Shown: one piece after another, positions 26,396 through 35,635 of the stretch
How positions within the stretch are numbered: position 1 is the first letter of the stretch
Layout of the letters: each line of letters opens with the position of its first letter
Assembly (NCBI RefSeq): GCF_030296775.1
Contig: NZ_AP027742.1
Coordinates: 2,480,001 to 2,544,000, forward strand
DNA length: 64,000 bases
From: Claveliimonas bilis
GTDB taxonomy: Bacteria; Bacillota; Clostridia; Lachnospirales; Lachnospiraceae
Reading direction: 5' to 3'
Program-made: the position numbers and the translations under genes
Notes under the pieces: generated by a model
The model's input: only the letters and a program-made list of their open reading frames with translations
What the model was told of the DNA's origin: nothing
The model's database searches: none

Positions 26396-26992
26396 TTATT
26401 CTTTGGGCACTCCCGTCCAGGGCACAAAATGTTCATAGGAAATTCCAAACTGCAGAAGGATTTTTCCTATAATATGGTGGATCTGATCCTCCAGTGTGCG
26501 GGGATTATTATAAAATGTCAGGACCGGGGGCACGATGACGCACCCCAGATCCGACGCTTTCTTCAGGTTTTCTATATGGATTTTTCCAAAAGGCATCTCC
26601 CTTGGAACAAGAACAACCTTCCGTCCTTCTTTCAGGCAGACGTCAGCAGCCCTTATAAGGAGATTCTCCGCATACCCCACTGAGATGCCTGCCAGTGTTT
26701 TCATACTGCAGGGCAGGATCACCATGCCGTCCGTGACAAAGGAACCGCTGGATACAGCTGCAACCAGATCCTTTTCATCATAAATGAAATCCGCAAGCTC
26801 TGTCAGCTCTTCTAAAGGCACACTGCTTTCCAGATCCCATGTCACCTTTGCACCTTCACTCAAAATCAGATGTATTTCACAGTTTCCCATATCCTTAAGC
26901 GCCCGCACCAGATAATAGCTCATCTCCACTCCTGTGGCGCCGGATACTCCTACGATCATTCTCATATCAGAACCCATATTCTTTCCATTCAT
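26396..26992 (-). CDS. ubiX: UbiX-family flavin prenyltransferase
   Basis: Makes prenylated FMN, the cofactor needed by UbiD decarboxylases. The start of the core is MIVGVSGATGVEMSYYLVRAL, with the flavin-binding SGATG, then ILPCSMKTLAGISVGYAENLLIRAADVCLKE and LVPREMPFGKIHIENL, all typical. The longest frame starts at 26992 and overlaps ubiD by 26 bases, but the first nine residues are unlike the family and no start has a good ribosome site. The ATG at 26963-26965 may be the true start. It is the second gene of a two-gene operon and presumably supplies cofactor to the neighbouring decarboxylase. Confidence 0.92.
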   Translation of the reverse strand: MNGKNMGSDMRMIVGVSGATGVEMSYYLVRALKDMGNCEIHLILSEGAKVTWDLESSVPLEELTELADFIYDEKDLVAAVSSGSFVTDGMVILPCSMKTLAGISVGYAENLLIRAADVCLKEGRKVVLVPREMPFGKIHIENLKKASDLGCVIVPPVLTFYNNPRTLEDQIHHIIGKILLQFGISYEHFVPWTGVPKE

Positions 26993-28436
26993 CCATCACT
27001 TTTTTCTGCAGTTCTTCCGGATATCCGCGGAAGGACGCCTCCACCGGTCTTGTCTCCTCTGGCCAGCTGTGGAACGGCGTCAGACAGTTATAGATCACTC
27101 TCGTGGAAACGGCGTCCGCCTTCTCCTTAGCACTTAAATATGCCACCAGCGGGAAAATATACTGATTCGGGATCGTCACCCGGGTATCCGGATGGTGACG
27201 GGTGGCAATGGCCCATACAAGCTGTGACAGATTGCTGGGATCAACATCGTCATCCACAACAATTACCTTTGGAACATAGGAGCCTCCTTTGGATGCAAAT
27301 ACCGCCTTTCCAATATCCTCTGCCAGTTTCTGGTCATCTTTTGTATCCCGGTTTTTATCTACGCTGACAACAAACCAGTGTGCCGCCGACTCCATCGGAA
27401 TGAAGCATTCCCGGATTGGGAAATCCTGTTTGGACAGCACATTCTGAATGCTTGCCGCGATACTGATCCCCCAGTTTGTATGATTTTCCTCTGTGGGTAC
27501 GCCTGCCACACAAAGGGGCATGATGGGATCATCACGGTATGTCATTGCTGTCACTTTAAAACATGGAACCTCTTTTCCCCGTCCGGTCCAGACATATCCG
27601 CCGTACTCTCCCATGGGGCCTTCCGGAACCAGCTCATCCAGGGACGCAAATCCTTCAATGACAATCTCTGTAGAGGCCGGCACAAGAAGGTCGTTTGTCT
27701 CACATTTCACCACGTCAACCGGCTCGCCGTACCAGCCGCCCATCATCTCTCCTTCGCTCATTCCGGAAGGAAGAGGATAGCCTGCGATCATGGCAATGGC
27801 AGGATCTACGCCAAGACAGAGAGCGAAAGGCATTTCCTCTCCGATTTCTTTCCACTGAGCATAAATTTTTCCGAAATCCTGTGTCGGGATCACAACGCCT
27901 GCTATCGTCTGTGGGCCGTCCAGCATTGCACGGGAAATCGCCCAGTTTACCCAGGAGCCGTCCGGCGTTCTTGCAACGAAAATACCGTATGTATTAATAT
28001 AGCGACCTCCGTCCCCATAATGGATCCAGGGGATCGGAAGCCTGGTAAGGTCAATCTCTTCCCCAAATAATTTATTCTGCTTACAGGGGCCGTCCTCCAC
28101 TGTGCGGGGCGGGATCGGAGTTACATCCGGAACTTTTGACCATTCCTCCACAAGTTTTGGCGCCGGTGTATCTACAGGCAGCCCAAGAGAGAGGGCCACT
28201 CTTTTAAATGGATGTTCTTTATCCGGGCTTAACCCAACAGGCGCCCCAAGCACCCGGAAACCTTTCTGACATCCTTTTACATTCTCGAACAGCGGAGCCG
28301 GAGCCGGAAGATCATAGGCTCTTCTTGTAATTGCCCCCATTTCCAGATTCCAGTCTACTTCCTTTGAAATCTTTACGATTTCACCGCTTTCCTCCAGCTT
28401 TTCCACATACTCGCGAAAACTTTTGATCGGTTTCAT
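26967..28436 (-). CDS. UbiD-family prenyl-FMN-dependent decarboxylase
   Basis: A 489-residue UbiD-like enzyme. It holds the family blocks LPIPWIHYGDGGRYIN, SWVNWAISRAMLDG, EIVIEGFASLDELVPEGPMGEYGGYVWTG with the catalytic E-R-E set, and the closing GVPTEENHTNWGISIAA. Family members decarboxylate or carboxylate aromatic or alkenoic acids. This organism shows no ubiquinone genes here, and clostridial homologues with an adjacent UbiX often act on 4-hydroxybenzoate or other phenolic acids, so that is the likelier role. A strong AAGGAGG precedes the ATG at 28436. Confidence 0.92.
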   Translation of the reverse strand: MKPIKSFREYVEKLEESGEIVKISKEVDWNLEMGAITRRAYDLPAPAPLFENVKGCQKGFRVLGAPVGLSPDKEHPFKRVALSLGLPVDTPAPKLVEEWSKVPDVTPIPPRTVEDGPCKQNKLFGEEIDLTRLPIPWIHYGDGGRYINTYGIFVARTPDGSWVNWAISRAMLDGPQTIAGVVIPTQDFGKIYAQWKEIGEEMPFALCLGVDPAIAMIAGYPLPSGMSEGEMMGGWYGEPVDVVKCETNDLLVPASTEIVIEGFASLDELVPEGPMGEYGGYVWTGRGKEVPCFKVTAMTYRDDPIMPLCVAGVPTEENHTNWGISIAASIQNVLSKQDFPIRECFIPMESAAHWFVVSVDKNRDTKDDQKLAEDIGKAVFASKGGSYVPKVIVVDDDVDPSNLSQLVWAIATRHHPDTRVTIPNQYIFPLVAYLSAKEKADAVSTRVIYNCLTPFHSWPEETRPVEASFRGYPEELQKKVMDEWKEYGF

Positions 28437-28503
28437 TTTTCTTCCTCCTTAAACAAACCAAACACTTCTTTTTATTCTAACACATATCGCTGTATATGAA
28501 AAC

Positions 28504-29388
28504 CTAGGGCTGCTGTTCATTTTCTTTAAATCCTTCTCCCACTACTTCATTGGATTCCATAATAATGGTAAACGCCTCCGGATCCACCTGGCCGACGATC
28601 CGCTTAATGGTATACATTTCCTTGTTGTTGCAGGCGCACATGACAACATCCTTTTCCCTGCTGGAATAACTTCCTGTTCCTTTTAGAATAGTAGATCCTC
28701 TGCCGGAATACTGATCGATCTTCTGAGCAACCTCTCTTCCTTTTTCTGTGACGATCAGAGTCATTTTTCCCTCATCAATTCCATACATAATGCGGTCCAT
28801 CACACTTGCCATCAGGTAGGTCACGATCACACCGTAAATAAATCCATCCACTTCTTTAAACACGATCAGGCTTCCCAGAAGAATGGTGATCATATCCAAA
28901 ACAAAGGTAATAATACCCAAGGTCATGTGGGGACGCGCTTTGCGGATAGCCACAGTGATAAAGTCCTGCCCTCCCGTGGAAGATCCCCGCATAAAGATCA
29001 GAGCATAGCCGATGCCGGTCAGAACGCCCATACAAAGTGCCGCCAGAAGCCTGCTGCCTTCATAGACCGGAAGAAGCGGCGCCACATAGTCCATAAGCAG
29101 CGAAGAAATGATCATCGATTTGGCTGATTTCAGGAAAAAGATACGCCCCAGATATTTGTAACAGAAAATAGCTACCGGGACATTCAGAAGGATCGTTCCG
29201 GCTCCTACAGGAATCCCGAAAACATGATACAAAATGATCGCCACTCCGGAAAATCCCGCCACCGGAAAGTTGGCATTGAGGGCAAAATTGTAAATTCCTA
29301 TGGCAAGAGCCATTCCTGCCGCCAGGTCAACCAGTATATCCGTGCCGATTTCTTTCCATTTAATCTTCTCTGTCTTCATGCTCTCCAT
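28504..29388 (-). CDS. YitT-family membrane protein (DUF161/DUF2179)
   Basis: A 294-residue membrane protein. Five or six hydrophobic helices cover residues 15-215, with the family features NFALNANFPVAGFSGVAII and GSSTGGQDFI near 137. The C-terminal 80 residues form the soluble DUF2179 domain, ending around IVGQVDPEAFTIIMESNEVVGEGF. The transported or sensed ligand is unknown. GGAAGGAAAAAG precedes the ATG, which lies inside the 3' end of dinB (29-base overlap), so the two genes are co-transcribed. Confidence 0.92.
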   Translation of the reverse strand: MESMKTEKIKWKEIGTDILVDLAAGMALAIGIYNFALNANFPVAGFSGVAIILYHVFGIPVGAGTILLNVPVAIFCYKYLGRIFFLKSAKSMIISSLLMDYVAPLLPVYEGSRLLAALCMGVLTGIGYALIFMRGSSTGGQDFITVAIRKARPHMTLGIITFVLDMITILLGSLIVFKEVDGFIYGVIVTYLMASVMDRIMYGIDEGKMTLIVTEKGREVAQKIDQYSGRGSTILKGTGSYSSREKDVVMCACNNKEMYTIKRIVGQVDPEAFTIIMESNEVVGEGFKENEQQP

Positions 29389-30655
29389 TTCTTTTTCCTT
29401 CCCTGTTATTTTTTAGAAAACTGCCTCTTGTCACTGCATTTTCTCCATACTTTCCCCGGATCTCATCCAGGGCTTTGGCAAGTTTTTCCTGTTTTATGGA
29501 CTGCAGCGCGGCGAAAGCATCCTTTTCCTTTTCTTTCTGCACTTTTTGCAGAGGTTTTTCCGGTATCTGAATATCAAAAATACTCAGCTGCTGCGGTTCA
29601 TCCTCTCCCACAAGTTTGGAACTTCTTATTCCCAGCAGCCGGATGGGCTGACCGTTCCACAATTCATCAAAAAGCTGCACAGCCTCCTGGTAAATTTCCG
29701 TATCACTGCTGGTAACACGGAAAAGCTGCCTTTGATGGGAGCAGGTGGCAAATGTGGAATACTTGATCTCCACGCTTAACATTCCCGCCTTCTGTCCGGC
29801 TTTGCGAAGCCTTCCCCCTACACTTTCCGCAAGCTTCAGGAGCACCTGCTTCGCCTCCTCTCTGGTGACGGCATCTTTGGGAAGCGTCACGGAATTGCCG
29901 ATCCCCTTTGCCTCAACCTTCTCTGATACCACAGGCGTGTCGTCCCGCCCATTGGCAAAATTCCACAGCATTCTCCCGTGGCTTTTCAGATGAAGCTCCA
30001 GGATCGCCGGATCAGCGCATGCCAGTTCCCCAATGGTATGGATACCAAGTTTTTTCAAAGTCTCCACGCTGGAACCTCCGGCCATGTATAGCTCTCTGAC
30101 AGGCAAAGGCCACATTTTTACACGGATCTCTTCCGGGAACAGCGTATGCACCTTGCCCGGTTTTTCAAAATCTGACGCCATCTTTGCCAGAACTTTATTA
30201 GAAGAAATGCCGATGTTTACGGTAAATCCGAATTTCTTATATATTTTCTCTTTGATTTCCAGAGCTGCAGATACGGGAGAATAGAACTGATGGGCAATGC
30301 CTGTGTAGTCGAGGTAACATTCATCCACACTGACCTGTTCAATATCCGGCGTATAGGTATGAAGAAAATCCATCAGCTTTCTGCTGTAGGCCCGGTAAAG
30401 CTCATGATCCGGCGGCTCTATATGGATATCCGGGCATTTCCTTAAGGCGTTTGCCACAGGCTCACCGGTCCGGATCCCATATTTCTTGGCCGGAATCGAT
30501 TTCGCCAGCACCACACCATGTCTGGATTCCTGATTCCCGCCGATAATAGCCGAAATGGTCCTGATATCTGTTTTCGCTCCATTCTTCAGCTGTTCCACTG
30601 CTGTCCAGCTAAGGTAGGCGGAATTTACATCAATATGGAAGATTGTCCGTGACAT
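29360..30655 (-). CDS. dinB: DNA polymerase IV (Y-family)
   Basis: A translesion polymerase of 431 residues. The catalytic carboxylates are in FHIDVNSAYLSW (residues 6-17) and SVDECYLDYTG (near 108); the steric gate region, palm and thumb follow, and a helix-hairpin-helix lies near 180. The C-terminal tail holds QLSIFD, a good match to the beta-clamp binding motif. The protein has YLSWTA in the first motif and resembles the longer clostridial DinB proteins. It has its own promoter. No LexA-like operator is obvious to me. Confidence 0.94.
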   Translation of the reverse strand: MSRTIFHIDVNSAYLSWTAVEQLKNGAKTDIRTISAIIGGNQESRHGVVLAKSIPAKKYGIRTGEPVANALRKCPDIHIEPPDHELYRAYSRKLMDFLHTYTPDIEQVSVDECYLDYTGIAHQFYSPVSAALEIKEKIYKKFGFTVNIGISSNKVLAKMASDFEKPGKVHTLFPEEIRVKMWPLPVRELYMAGGSSVETLKKLGIHTIGELACADPAILELHLKSHGRMLWNFANGRDDTPVVSEKVEAKGIGNSVTLPKDAVTREEAKQVLLKLAESVGGRLRKAGQKAGMLSVEIKYSTFATCSHQRQLFRVTSSDTEIYQEAVQLFDELWNGQPIRLLGIRSSKLVGEDEPQQLSIFDIQIPEKPLQKVQKEKEKDAFAALQSIKQEKLAKALDEIRGKYGENAVTRGSFLKNNREGKRNGEHEDRED

Positions 30656-30696
30656 GCTCCTTCTCCTTTCTGCTAATACTGACCAAGAATATGTCT

Positions 30697-30724
30697 ATTG
30701 TAACATATCAGCGCCGGTGTACAA
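30697..30724 (-). promoter_or_regulatory. Promoter of dinB-yitT
   Basis: TTGTAC and TACAAT lie 16 bases apart on the minus strand about 42 bases before dinB. The -35 box falls within the descending arm of the large hairpin at 30708-30770. Confidence 0.55.
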
Positions 30725-30770
30725 GGGGTAACTACGCTGCTGACTGCGTAATCTTCCCTGCACACCGGCG
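30708..30770. other. Large hairpin between clpB and dinB
   Basis: CAGCGCCGGTGT (near 30708) pairs with ACACCGGCGCTG (near 30758), enclosing a second stem TACGC/GCGTA. On the minus strand it follows the clpB stop but lacks a U run; on the plus strand four T residues follow. It may end clpB transcripts or protect their 3' end. Confidence 0.55.
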
Positions 30771-30801
30771 CTGTTTTCTTCTGAAATCTTCCTAAGATTT
30801 T

Positions 30802-33405
30802 CTAAGAAACTATTTTTAAATTTTCTTTTACCATGGCTTTCAGCCTGCCTTCCGACTCATCAATCAGGATCGTATCACCGCTTCCTACATTTCCTTCCAG
30901 CATAAGCCTTGCAGCCGTTGTCTCTACATTTTTCTGAAGATATCTCTTCATAGGTCTTGCCCCGTACATCGGTTCATAACCCCCCTGAATGATGTGTTCC
31001 TTCGCCGCCTCTGTCAGCTCAATGCCGATTTCTCTGTCAGCCAGCCGCTTATTCAGGTCTGCTACCAGCAGATCTATGATCTGTCCGATATCTGTTCTCG
31101 TCAGCGGCTTAAACATGATCGTCTCATCCAGACGGTTCAAAAACTCCGGGCGGAAATGAGCACGAAGCTCATTCATGACTGCCTGCTGGCTTTCCTCTTT
31201 GATATTTCCCTGATCGTCAATGCCCTCCAGCAGATAGCCGGATCCGATGTTTGAAGTCATGATCAGGATCGTATTCTTAAAGTCAACGGTCCGTCCCTGG
31301 GAATCAGTGATCCGCCCGTCATCCAGTACCTGAAGAAGTACATTGAATACGTCAGGATGGGCCTTCTCGATCTCATCAAAGAGAACAACAGAATAAGGCT
31401 TTCTTCTTACCGCCTCTGTCAGCTGTCCTCCCTCGTCATATCCTACATATCCCGGAGGCGCTCCAATCAGTCTTGACACGGAATACTTCTCCATATACTC
31501 ACTCATGTCAATACGGACCATATTGTTCTCATCGTCAAAAAGACTTTGTGCAAGAGCCTTGGCAAGCTCAGTTTTTCCTACACCGGTAGGACCCAGGAAA
31601 AGGAAGGAACCGATAGGCTTTGTCGGATCCTTGATCCCTGCTTTGGAACGGATAATTGCTTCTGTCACCAGTTCCACTCCTTCGTCCTGACCGATGACTC
31701 TTTTGTGAAGTTCATCCGCCAGATGGAGGGTCTTGCTCCGCTCGCTTTCATTCAGTTTTGCCACAGGGATTCCTGTCCATCTGGATACGATCTTGGCAAT
31801 CTCATCTTCATTGACGCTCTCATGCACCAGATCCAGATCTTCCTCTTTAATCCTTGCTTCCTCTGCTTCCAGCTGTTTTTTCAAGCCCGGCAGCCTTCCG
31901 TACTGAAGTTCCGCTGCCTTTTCCAGATCATAGGACTGCTGTGCCTTCTGGATTTCTTTTCCGATCTGCTCGATCTCCTCGCGCAGCTTCTGTACCCGCT
32001 CCACGCTGCCTTTCTCATTGTCCCACTGTGCCTTGCGGGTCGCAAATTCTTCTCTTTGCTGGGCCAGTTCTTCCTGAATATGCTCCAGCCTTTCTTTGCT
32101 TAACCGGTCTTCCTCTTTTTTCAGAGCCGCCTCTTCTATCTCAAGCTGCATGATCTTTCTTTGAAGTTCATCCAGCTCTGCAGGCATGGAATCCAGTTCT
32201 GTCTTGATCATGGCACAGGCTTCATCTACCAGGTCAATGGCTTTATCCGGAAGGAAACGGTCGGAAATATAGCGGTTAGACAAGGTTGCTGCCGCCACAA
32301 GAGCTCCGTCCGCGATCTTCACTCCATGGAACACCTCGTACCGTTCCTTCAGTCCTCTTAAAATAGAAACGGTGTCTTCTACAGTAGGTTCATCCACCGT
32401 AACCGGCTGGAACCTTCTCTCCAATGCTGCATCCTTCTCAATGTACTGCCGGTATTCATCCAGGGTAGTCGCTCCGATACAGTGCAGCTCGCCCCGTGCC
32501 AACATGGGCTTCAGCATATTTCCGGCATCCATGGCTCCGTCTGTTTTTCCTGCTCCCACAATGGTATGAAGCTCATCAATAAACAGAATGATCTTTCCGT
32601 CACTGTTCTTCACCTCTTCCAGCACAGCTTTCAGACGTTCCTCAAATTCCCCCCTGTACTTTGCACCCGCTACGAGAGCGCCCATGTCAAGGGAAAATAT
32701 CGTCTTGTCTTTCAACGTCTCCGGCACATCTCCGCGGACGATCCTCTGTGCCAGGCCTTCCACTACCGCAGTCTTACCGACGCCGGGTTCTCCGATCAGC
32801 ACCGGATTATTTTTGGTTTTTCGGGAAAGGATACGGATCACATTTCGTATTTCACTGTCACGGCCGATCACCGGATCCAGCTTCTGATCCCTGGCTCTCT
32901 CCACAAGATCTGTCCCGTATTTTGTCAGAGTATCATACGTTGCCTCCGGATTGTCGCTGGTGACTTTCTGATTGCCTCTCACGGTAGAAAGGGCCTGCAG
33001 GAAACCTTCCTTTGAAATTCCCATCTCACGAAACAGTTCCTTCATCTCCCGGCTGGGGTATTTCAAAAGAGCAAGAAACAGATGTTCCACAGAGACGTAC
33101 TCATCACCCATCTGTTTCATCTCGTCCTCCGCGTGAATCAGAACCTTATTCAGATCCTGTCCCACAAAGGCCTGCCCGCCCTGGACTTTAGGACGCTTTG
33201 CAACTGCCTGCTCCGCCCGATTGGCAACATAGTTTTTGTCAAGTCCCATCTTTTCCATCATTTTCAGTATGAGACCATCTTCCTGTGTCAGAAGCGCATA
33301 GAAAAGATGCTCCTGACAAATTTCCTGATTTCCATACTCCATGGCGATCTTTTCGCAGTCCTGAACGGCCTGCAAGGACTTTTGTGTAAATCTATTGATA
33401 TTCAT
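30802..33405 (-). CDS. clpB: ATP-dependent disaggregase ClpB
   Basis: A hexameric chaperone that resolves protein aggregates with DnaK. It has 867 residues. The N-terminal repeat domain (1-145) is followed by AAA-1 with Walker [14 protein letters not shown] near 200 and pore loop [13 protein letters not shown] coiled-coil middle domain (about 410-525) with many Glu, Lys and Arg sets it apart from ClpC and ClpA. AAA-2 has [14 protein letters not shown] near 605 and the pore motif [18 protein letters not shown] precedes the ATG. The promoter carries a CIRCE operator, so HrcA probably represses it until heat or protein stress. Confidence 0.97.
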   Translation of the reverse strand: MNINRFTQKSLQAVQDCEKIAMEYGNQEICQEHLFYALLTQEDGLILKMMEKMGLDKNYVANRAEQAVAKRPKVQGGQAFVGQDLNKVLIHAEDEMKQMGDEYVSVEHLFLALLKYPSREMKELFREMGISKEGFLQALSTVRGNQKVTSDNPEATYDTLTKYGTDLVERARDQKLDPVIGRDSEIRNVIRILSRKTKNNPVLIGEPGVGKTAVVEGLAQRIVRGDVPETLKDKTIFSLDMGALVAGAKYRGEFEERLKAVLEEVKNSDGKIILFIDELHTIVGAGKTDGAMDAGNMLKPMLARGELHCIGATTLDEYRQYIEKDAALERRFQPVTVDEPTVEDTVSILRGLKERYEVFHGVKIADGALVAAATLSNRYISDRFLPDKAIDLVDEACAMIKTELDSMPAELDELQRKIMQLEIEEAALKKEEDRLSKERLEHIQEELAQQREEFATRKAQWDNEKGSVERVQKLREEIEQIGKEIQKAQQSYDLEKAAELQYGRLPGLKKQLEAEEARIKEEDLDLVHESVNEDEIAKIVSRWTGIPVAKLNESERSKTLHLADELHKRVIGQDEGVELVTEAIIRSKAGIKDPTKPIGSFLFLGPTGVGKTELAKALAQSLFDDENNMVRIDMSEYMEKYSVSRLIGAPPGYVGYDEGGQLTEAVRRKPYSVVLFDEIEKAHPDVFNVLLQVLDDGRITDSQGRTVDFKNTILIMTSNIGSGYLLEGIDDQGNIKEESQQAVMNELRAHFRPEFLNRLDETIMFKPLTRTDIGQIIDLLVADLNKRLADREIGIELTEAAKEHIIQGGYEPMYGARPMKRYLQKNVETTAARLMLEGNVGSGDTILIDESEGRLKAMVKENLKIVS

Positions 33406-33476
33406 AAATAAAACTCCCTCCTAACTGCTATTGAAAGGGCGCCTATTGGCACCCTGGTTTTCTTGTTCTATCAGAA

Positions 33477-33519
33477 CTATAACACAGTTTTATTAGCACT
33501 GTCAAGAGGTGAGTGCTAA
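33477..33519 (-). promoter_or_regulatory. clpB promoter with CIRCE (HrcA) operator
   Basis: On the minus strand TTGACA (33500-33505) and TTATAG (33477-33482) are 17 bases apart. The CIRCE inverted repeat covers 33493-33519: TTAGCACTG, nine bases, GAGTGCTAA, with one mismatch to the consensus. The -35 box lies at its centre, so HrcA would block RNA polymerase. The att core of the mobile element begins at 33503, inside both the -35 box and the operator. Confidence 0.9.
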
Positions 33520-33542
33520 TTCATTTAAATTGCCTTAAAGTC
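33503..33542. repeat. attL core: left copy of a perfect 40-bp direct repeat
   Basis: These 40 bases are identical to 60646-60685. They start with CAAGAGGTGAGTGC and end with TTGCCTTAAAGTC. Sequence differs immediately outside at both copies. The element integrase lies just inside this side, so I call it attL. Confidence 0.9.
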
Positions 33543-33543
33543 T

Positions 33544-34996
33544 GTTAATTGAAAAAGTTATTTCTGATTTTTTTCCTTTTTTGCTTCTCTATAAATCAGG
33601 GGTGGATTTTACCTTTGCAATCGTGTTATCCTGTACTCCCCGGAGCGGATTGGAGGTCATCATGGCAACTCATCATATTGGTAACTTTAAGCATCTTACT
33701 CTTTCTGATCGTGCAGAGATTGAAATCATGATCGAAAAAGGCTTCTCTTTTTCTCAAATGGCTAGGGCTCTTTCCAAAGACTCCTCTACCATCTCTAAAG
33801 AAATCCGGCGGCATCGTTTCCTTGTTCCACACTATCGGGACGAGAACAGCCGCAGACGCTCGGAATGCGCTCATTTTTCTTCCTGTACCAGGCAGCACCT
33901 GTGCGGACGCACTTCCTGTCTCTCCCTTTGCTCCAAATGCCGCAGCAAGCGCTGTTCTTTTTACTGTCCGGACTTTTCTCCCTTGATCTGTCCACGGCTC
34001 TTAAAGCCTCCTTACGTTTGCAACAGCTGTCCTAAACTGCGTACTTGTTCCCATGACTTCTATTTTTATCGGGCAAAATACGCAGAAGATTCCTATCAGG
34101 AGGTCAAATCTTCTTCCAGATCCGGGATCAATCAGTCTCCGGAATCCCTGGAAAAACTGGACAAGCTCATCTCTCCTCTTTTGAAGCAAGGGCAGCCTCT
34201 GTCCCATATTTATCTCACCCACAGGGAGGAGATCAACTGTTCCCAGCGGACTCTTTACAACTATATCGATCTCCGTTGTTTCTCTGCAGTAAATCTGGAT
34301 CTCCCCAGAAAAGTTTCTTATAAACCCAGGAAAAAACGGCGGTCTGAACCAGAAATTCCCGGCTATCGTATGGGGCGCACATATCTGGACTTTGAGCAGT
34401 ACATAGCCGCTCATCCAGACTGTTCCATTGTGGAAATGGATGTGGTGGAAGGCGCCGGCGGCAAAAGCTCTCCTGTCCTCCTTACTCTTTTCTTTCGCAG
34501 CTGTTCCTTTATGCTCCTTTTTCTCATGGAGAGCGACTGCAGAGCTTCTGTCAGGGATGTTTTTGACTTCCTATATGCCTCCCTGGGACCTGCCCGGTAT
34601 TCTAGGCTTTTTTCCGTGATCCTGACGGATAATGGTTCCTCTTTTAAAGATCCTTCCGTCTTTGAACGAAATAATGGCCATGGTTCTCATACTCTCATTT
34701 TCTACTGTGACCCGATGGCTTCCTGGCAAAAGGGAAGGTTGGAAAAGAACCATGAATTTATCCGCTATGTTCTTCCCAAGGGAAAAACTTTCTCCGGGTT
34801 GACACAGGCACAGGCCACGCTCATAGCTAATCATATCAATAGTACGGCAAGAGCCAGTCTAAACGGCTGCACCCCGTTTGAACTGGCTCTTCTCCTATTG
34901 GACAGAAAACTGCTGGAGCTCTGCCATATGGCATGGATCCCGGCTGATCAGGTCACACTGAAACCTACGCTTTTAAAGTAAATTTTTTCAACAACC
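33544..34996 (+). mobile_element. IS30-family insertion sequence
   Basis: It holds one transposase gene. The likely ends share GTT-TTGAAAAA-TTA: the left end from 33544 reads GTTAATTGAAAAAGTTA, and the reverse complement of the right end near 34996 reads GTTGTTGAAAAAATTTA. The left end sits within one or two bases of the attL core. A target duplication cannot be identified with confidence, so the exact ends are provisional. Confidence 0.6.
33662..34981 (+). CDS. IS30-family transposase
   Basis: A DDE transposase of 439 residues. The N-terminal helix-turn-helix reads LTLSDRAEIEIMIEKGFSFSQMA and continues into STISKEIRRHR, the IS30 signature. A cysteine-rich segment with about a dozen Cys in residues 70-125 looks like zinc fingers. 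The catalytic acids are in EMDVVEG (D), ILTDNGSSF (D) and GRLEKNHEFIRY (E). I chose the ATG at 33662 because GGAGG stands before it; the frame is open upstream without a good site. It appears intact and could still be active. Confidence 0.9.
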   Translation: MATHHIGNFKHLTLSDRAEIEIMIEKGFSFSQMARALSKDSSTISKEIRRHRFLVPHYRDENSRRRSECAHFSSCTRQHLCGRTSCLSLCSKCRSKRCSFYCPDFSPLICPRLLKPPYVCNSCPKLRTCSHDFYFYRAKYAEDSYQEVKSSSRSGINQSPESLEKLDKLISPLLKQGQPLSHIYLTHREEINCSQRTLYNYIDLRCFSAVNLDLPRKVSYKPRKKRRSEPEIPGYRMGRTYLDFEQYIAAHPDCSIVEMDVVEGAGGKSSPVLLTLFFRSCSFMLLFLMESDCRASVRDVFDFLYASLGPARYSRLFSVILTDNGSSFKDPSVFERNNGHGSHTLIFYCDPMASWQKGRLEKNHEFIRYVLPKGKTFSGLTQAQATLIANHINSTARASLNGCTPFELALLLLDRKLLELCHMAWIPADQVTLKPTLLK

Positions 34997-35635
34997 TAAA
35001 ATACAGAAAGCTCCGGGCCAATGACAGGATTTCATACAAACCATACAGAAAAACCGGTGGAAGTTAGTTTTTCAAAAACACTTCCTGCGGTCTTTTTTGA
35101 ATGTCATAAAATATACATCCAGCTGCTTTTCTCCTTTTCATTATAAAGAAAATGTCCCTTAAAATCTATGGAAATCCAGAAATAAGTTTTTCTAAAATCC
35201 TTTATTTATCGATAAGATCCGATGGTGGAAATTAGTTTTTCATTTAACCATTTTTTTGGAAAACCTCAAAAAAGCTTGATTTTACGGGCTTTTTCGGGCT
35301 TTCCAAATTTTCGATTTTTTCAAAAAATGGCTTACTACACCATTTTTACACCATTTCTACACCAATTTGCGCGAAAACTACGAGCCATGCAGGGACGAAA
35401 TTGGATTGATTTTCGGGAGCTTGCTCACAGAAAATCATATACAATTTTGGACCTATAAGGCGACAGCCGCGACTGAGCGAACTTGTTCGCGAAGTGCATG
35501 GCGAGTAGTTCTGTAATCATTCTTAAGGAAATCTGAGTTAATTTACTACACCATCAAACGCAGAAAAATCCGATTTTTTTGTGATTTCCGCTCCAAGGCA
35601 GTCAAAAATCTCTGATTTGGAAACTGAAAATCCGG
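34997..35635. other. Left arm of the element: non-coding, arm-type repeats
   Basis: I see no convincing gene in these 640 bases. Two direct copies of GGTGGAA-TTAGTTTTTCA lie at 35056 and 35224. ACTACACCAT occurs at 35334 and 35545, and the first copy is followed by two more ACACCA units. The same ACTACACCAT occurs twice near the right end (60506, 60518). These have the layout of integrase arm sites, and the first pair could be Xis sites. Confidence 0.6.

Noticed and set aside
25775-26683. Plus-strand frame of 302 codons across the ATP-grasp gene and ubiX
   Set aside because: It runs antisense through two well-supported genes and the gap between them; composition is that of a shadow frame.
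33486-33542. The 40-bp repeat as two independent CIRCE operators
   Set aside because: Identity runs well past the operator into 23 bases that code for the end of the DUF5107 protein at the right copy, and only the left copy has both CIRCE halves.
35222-35458. 78-codon plus-strand frame near the left element end
   Set aside because: It lies over the presumed arm-type sites, is low complexity (Phe-rich), and has no ribosome site.
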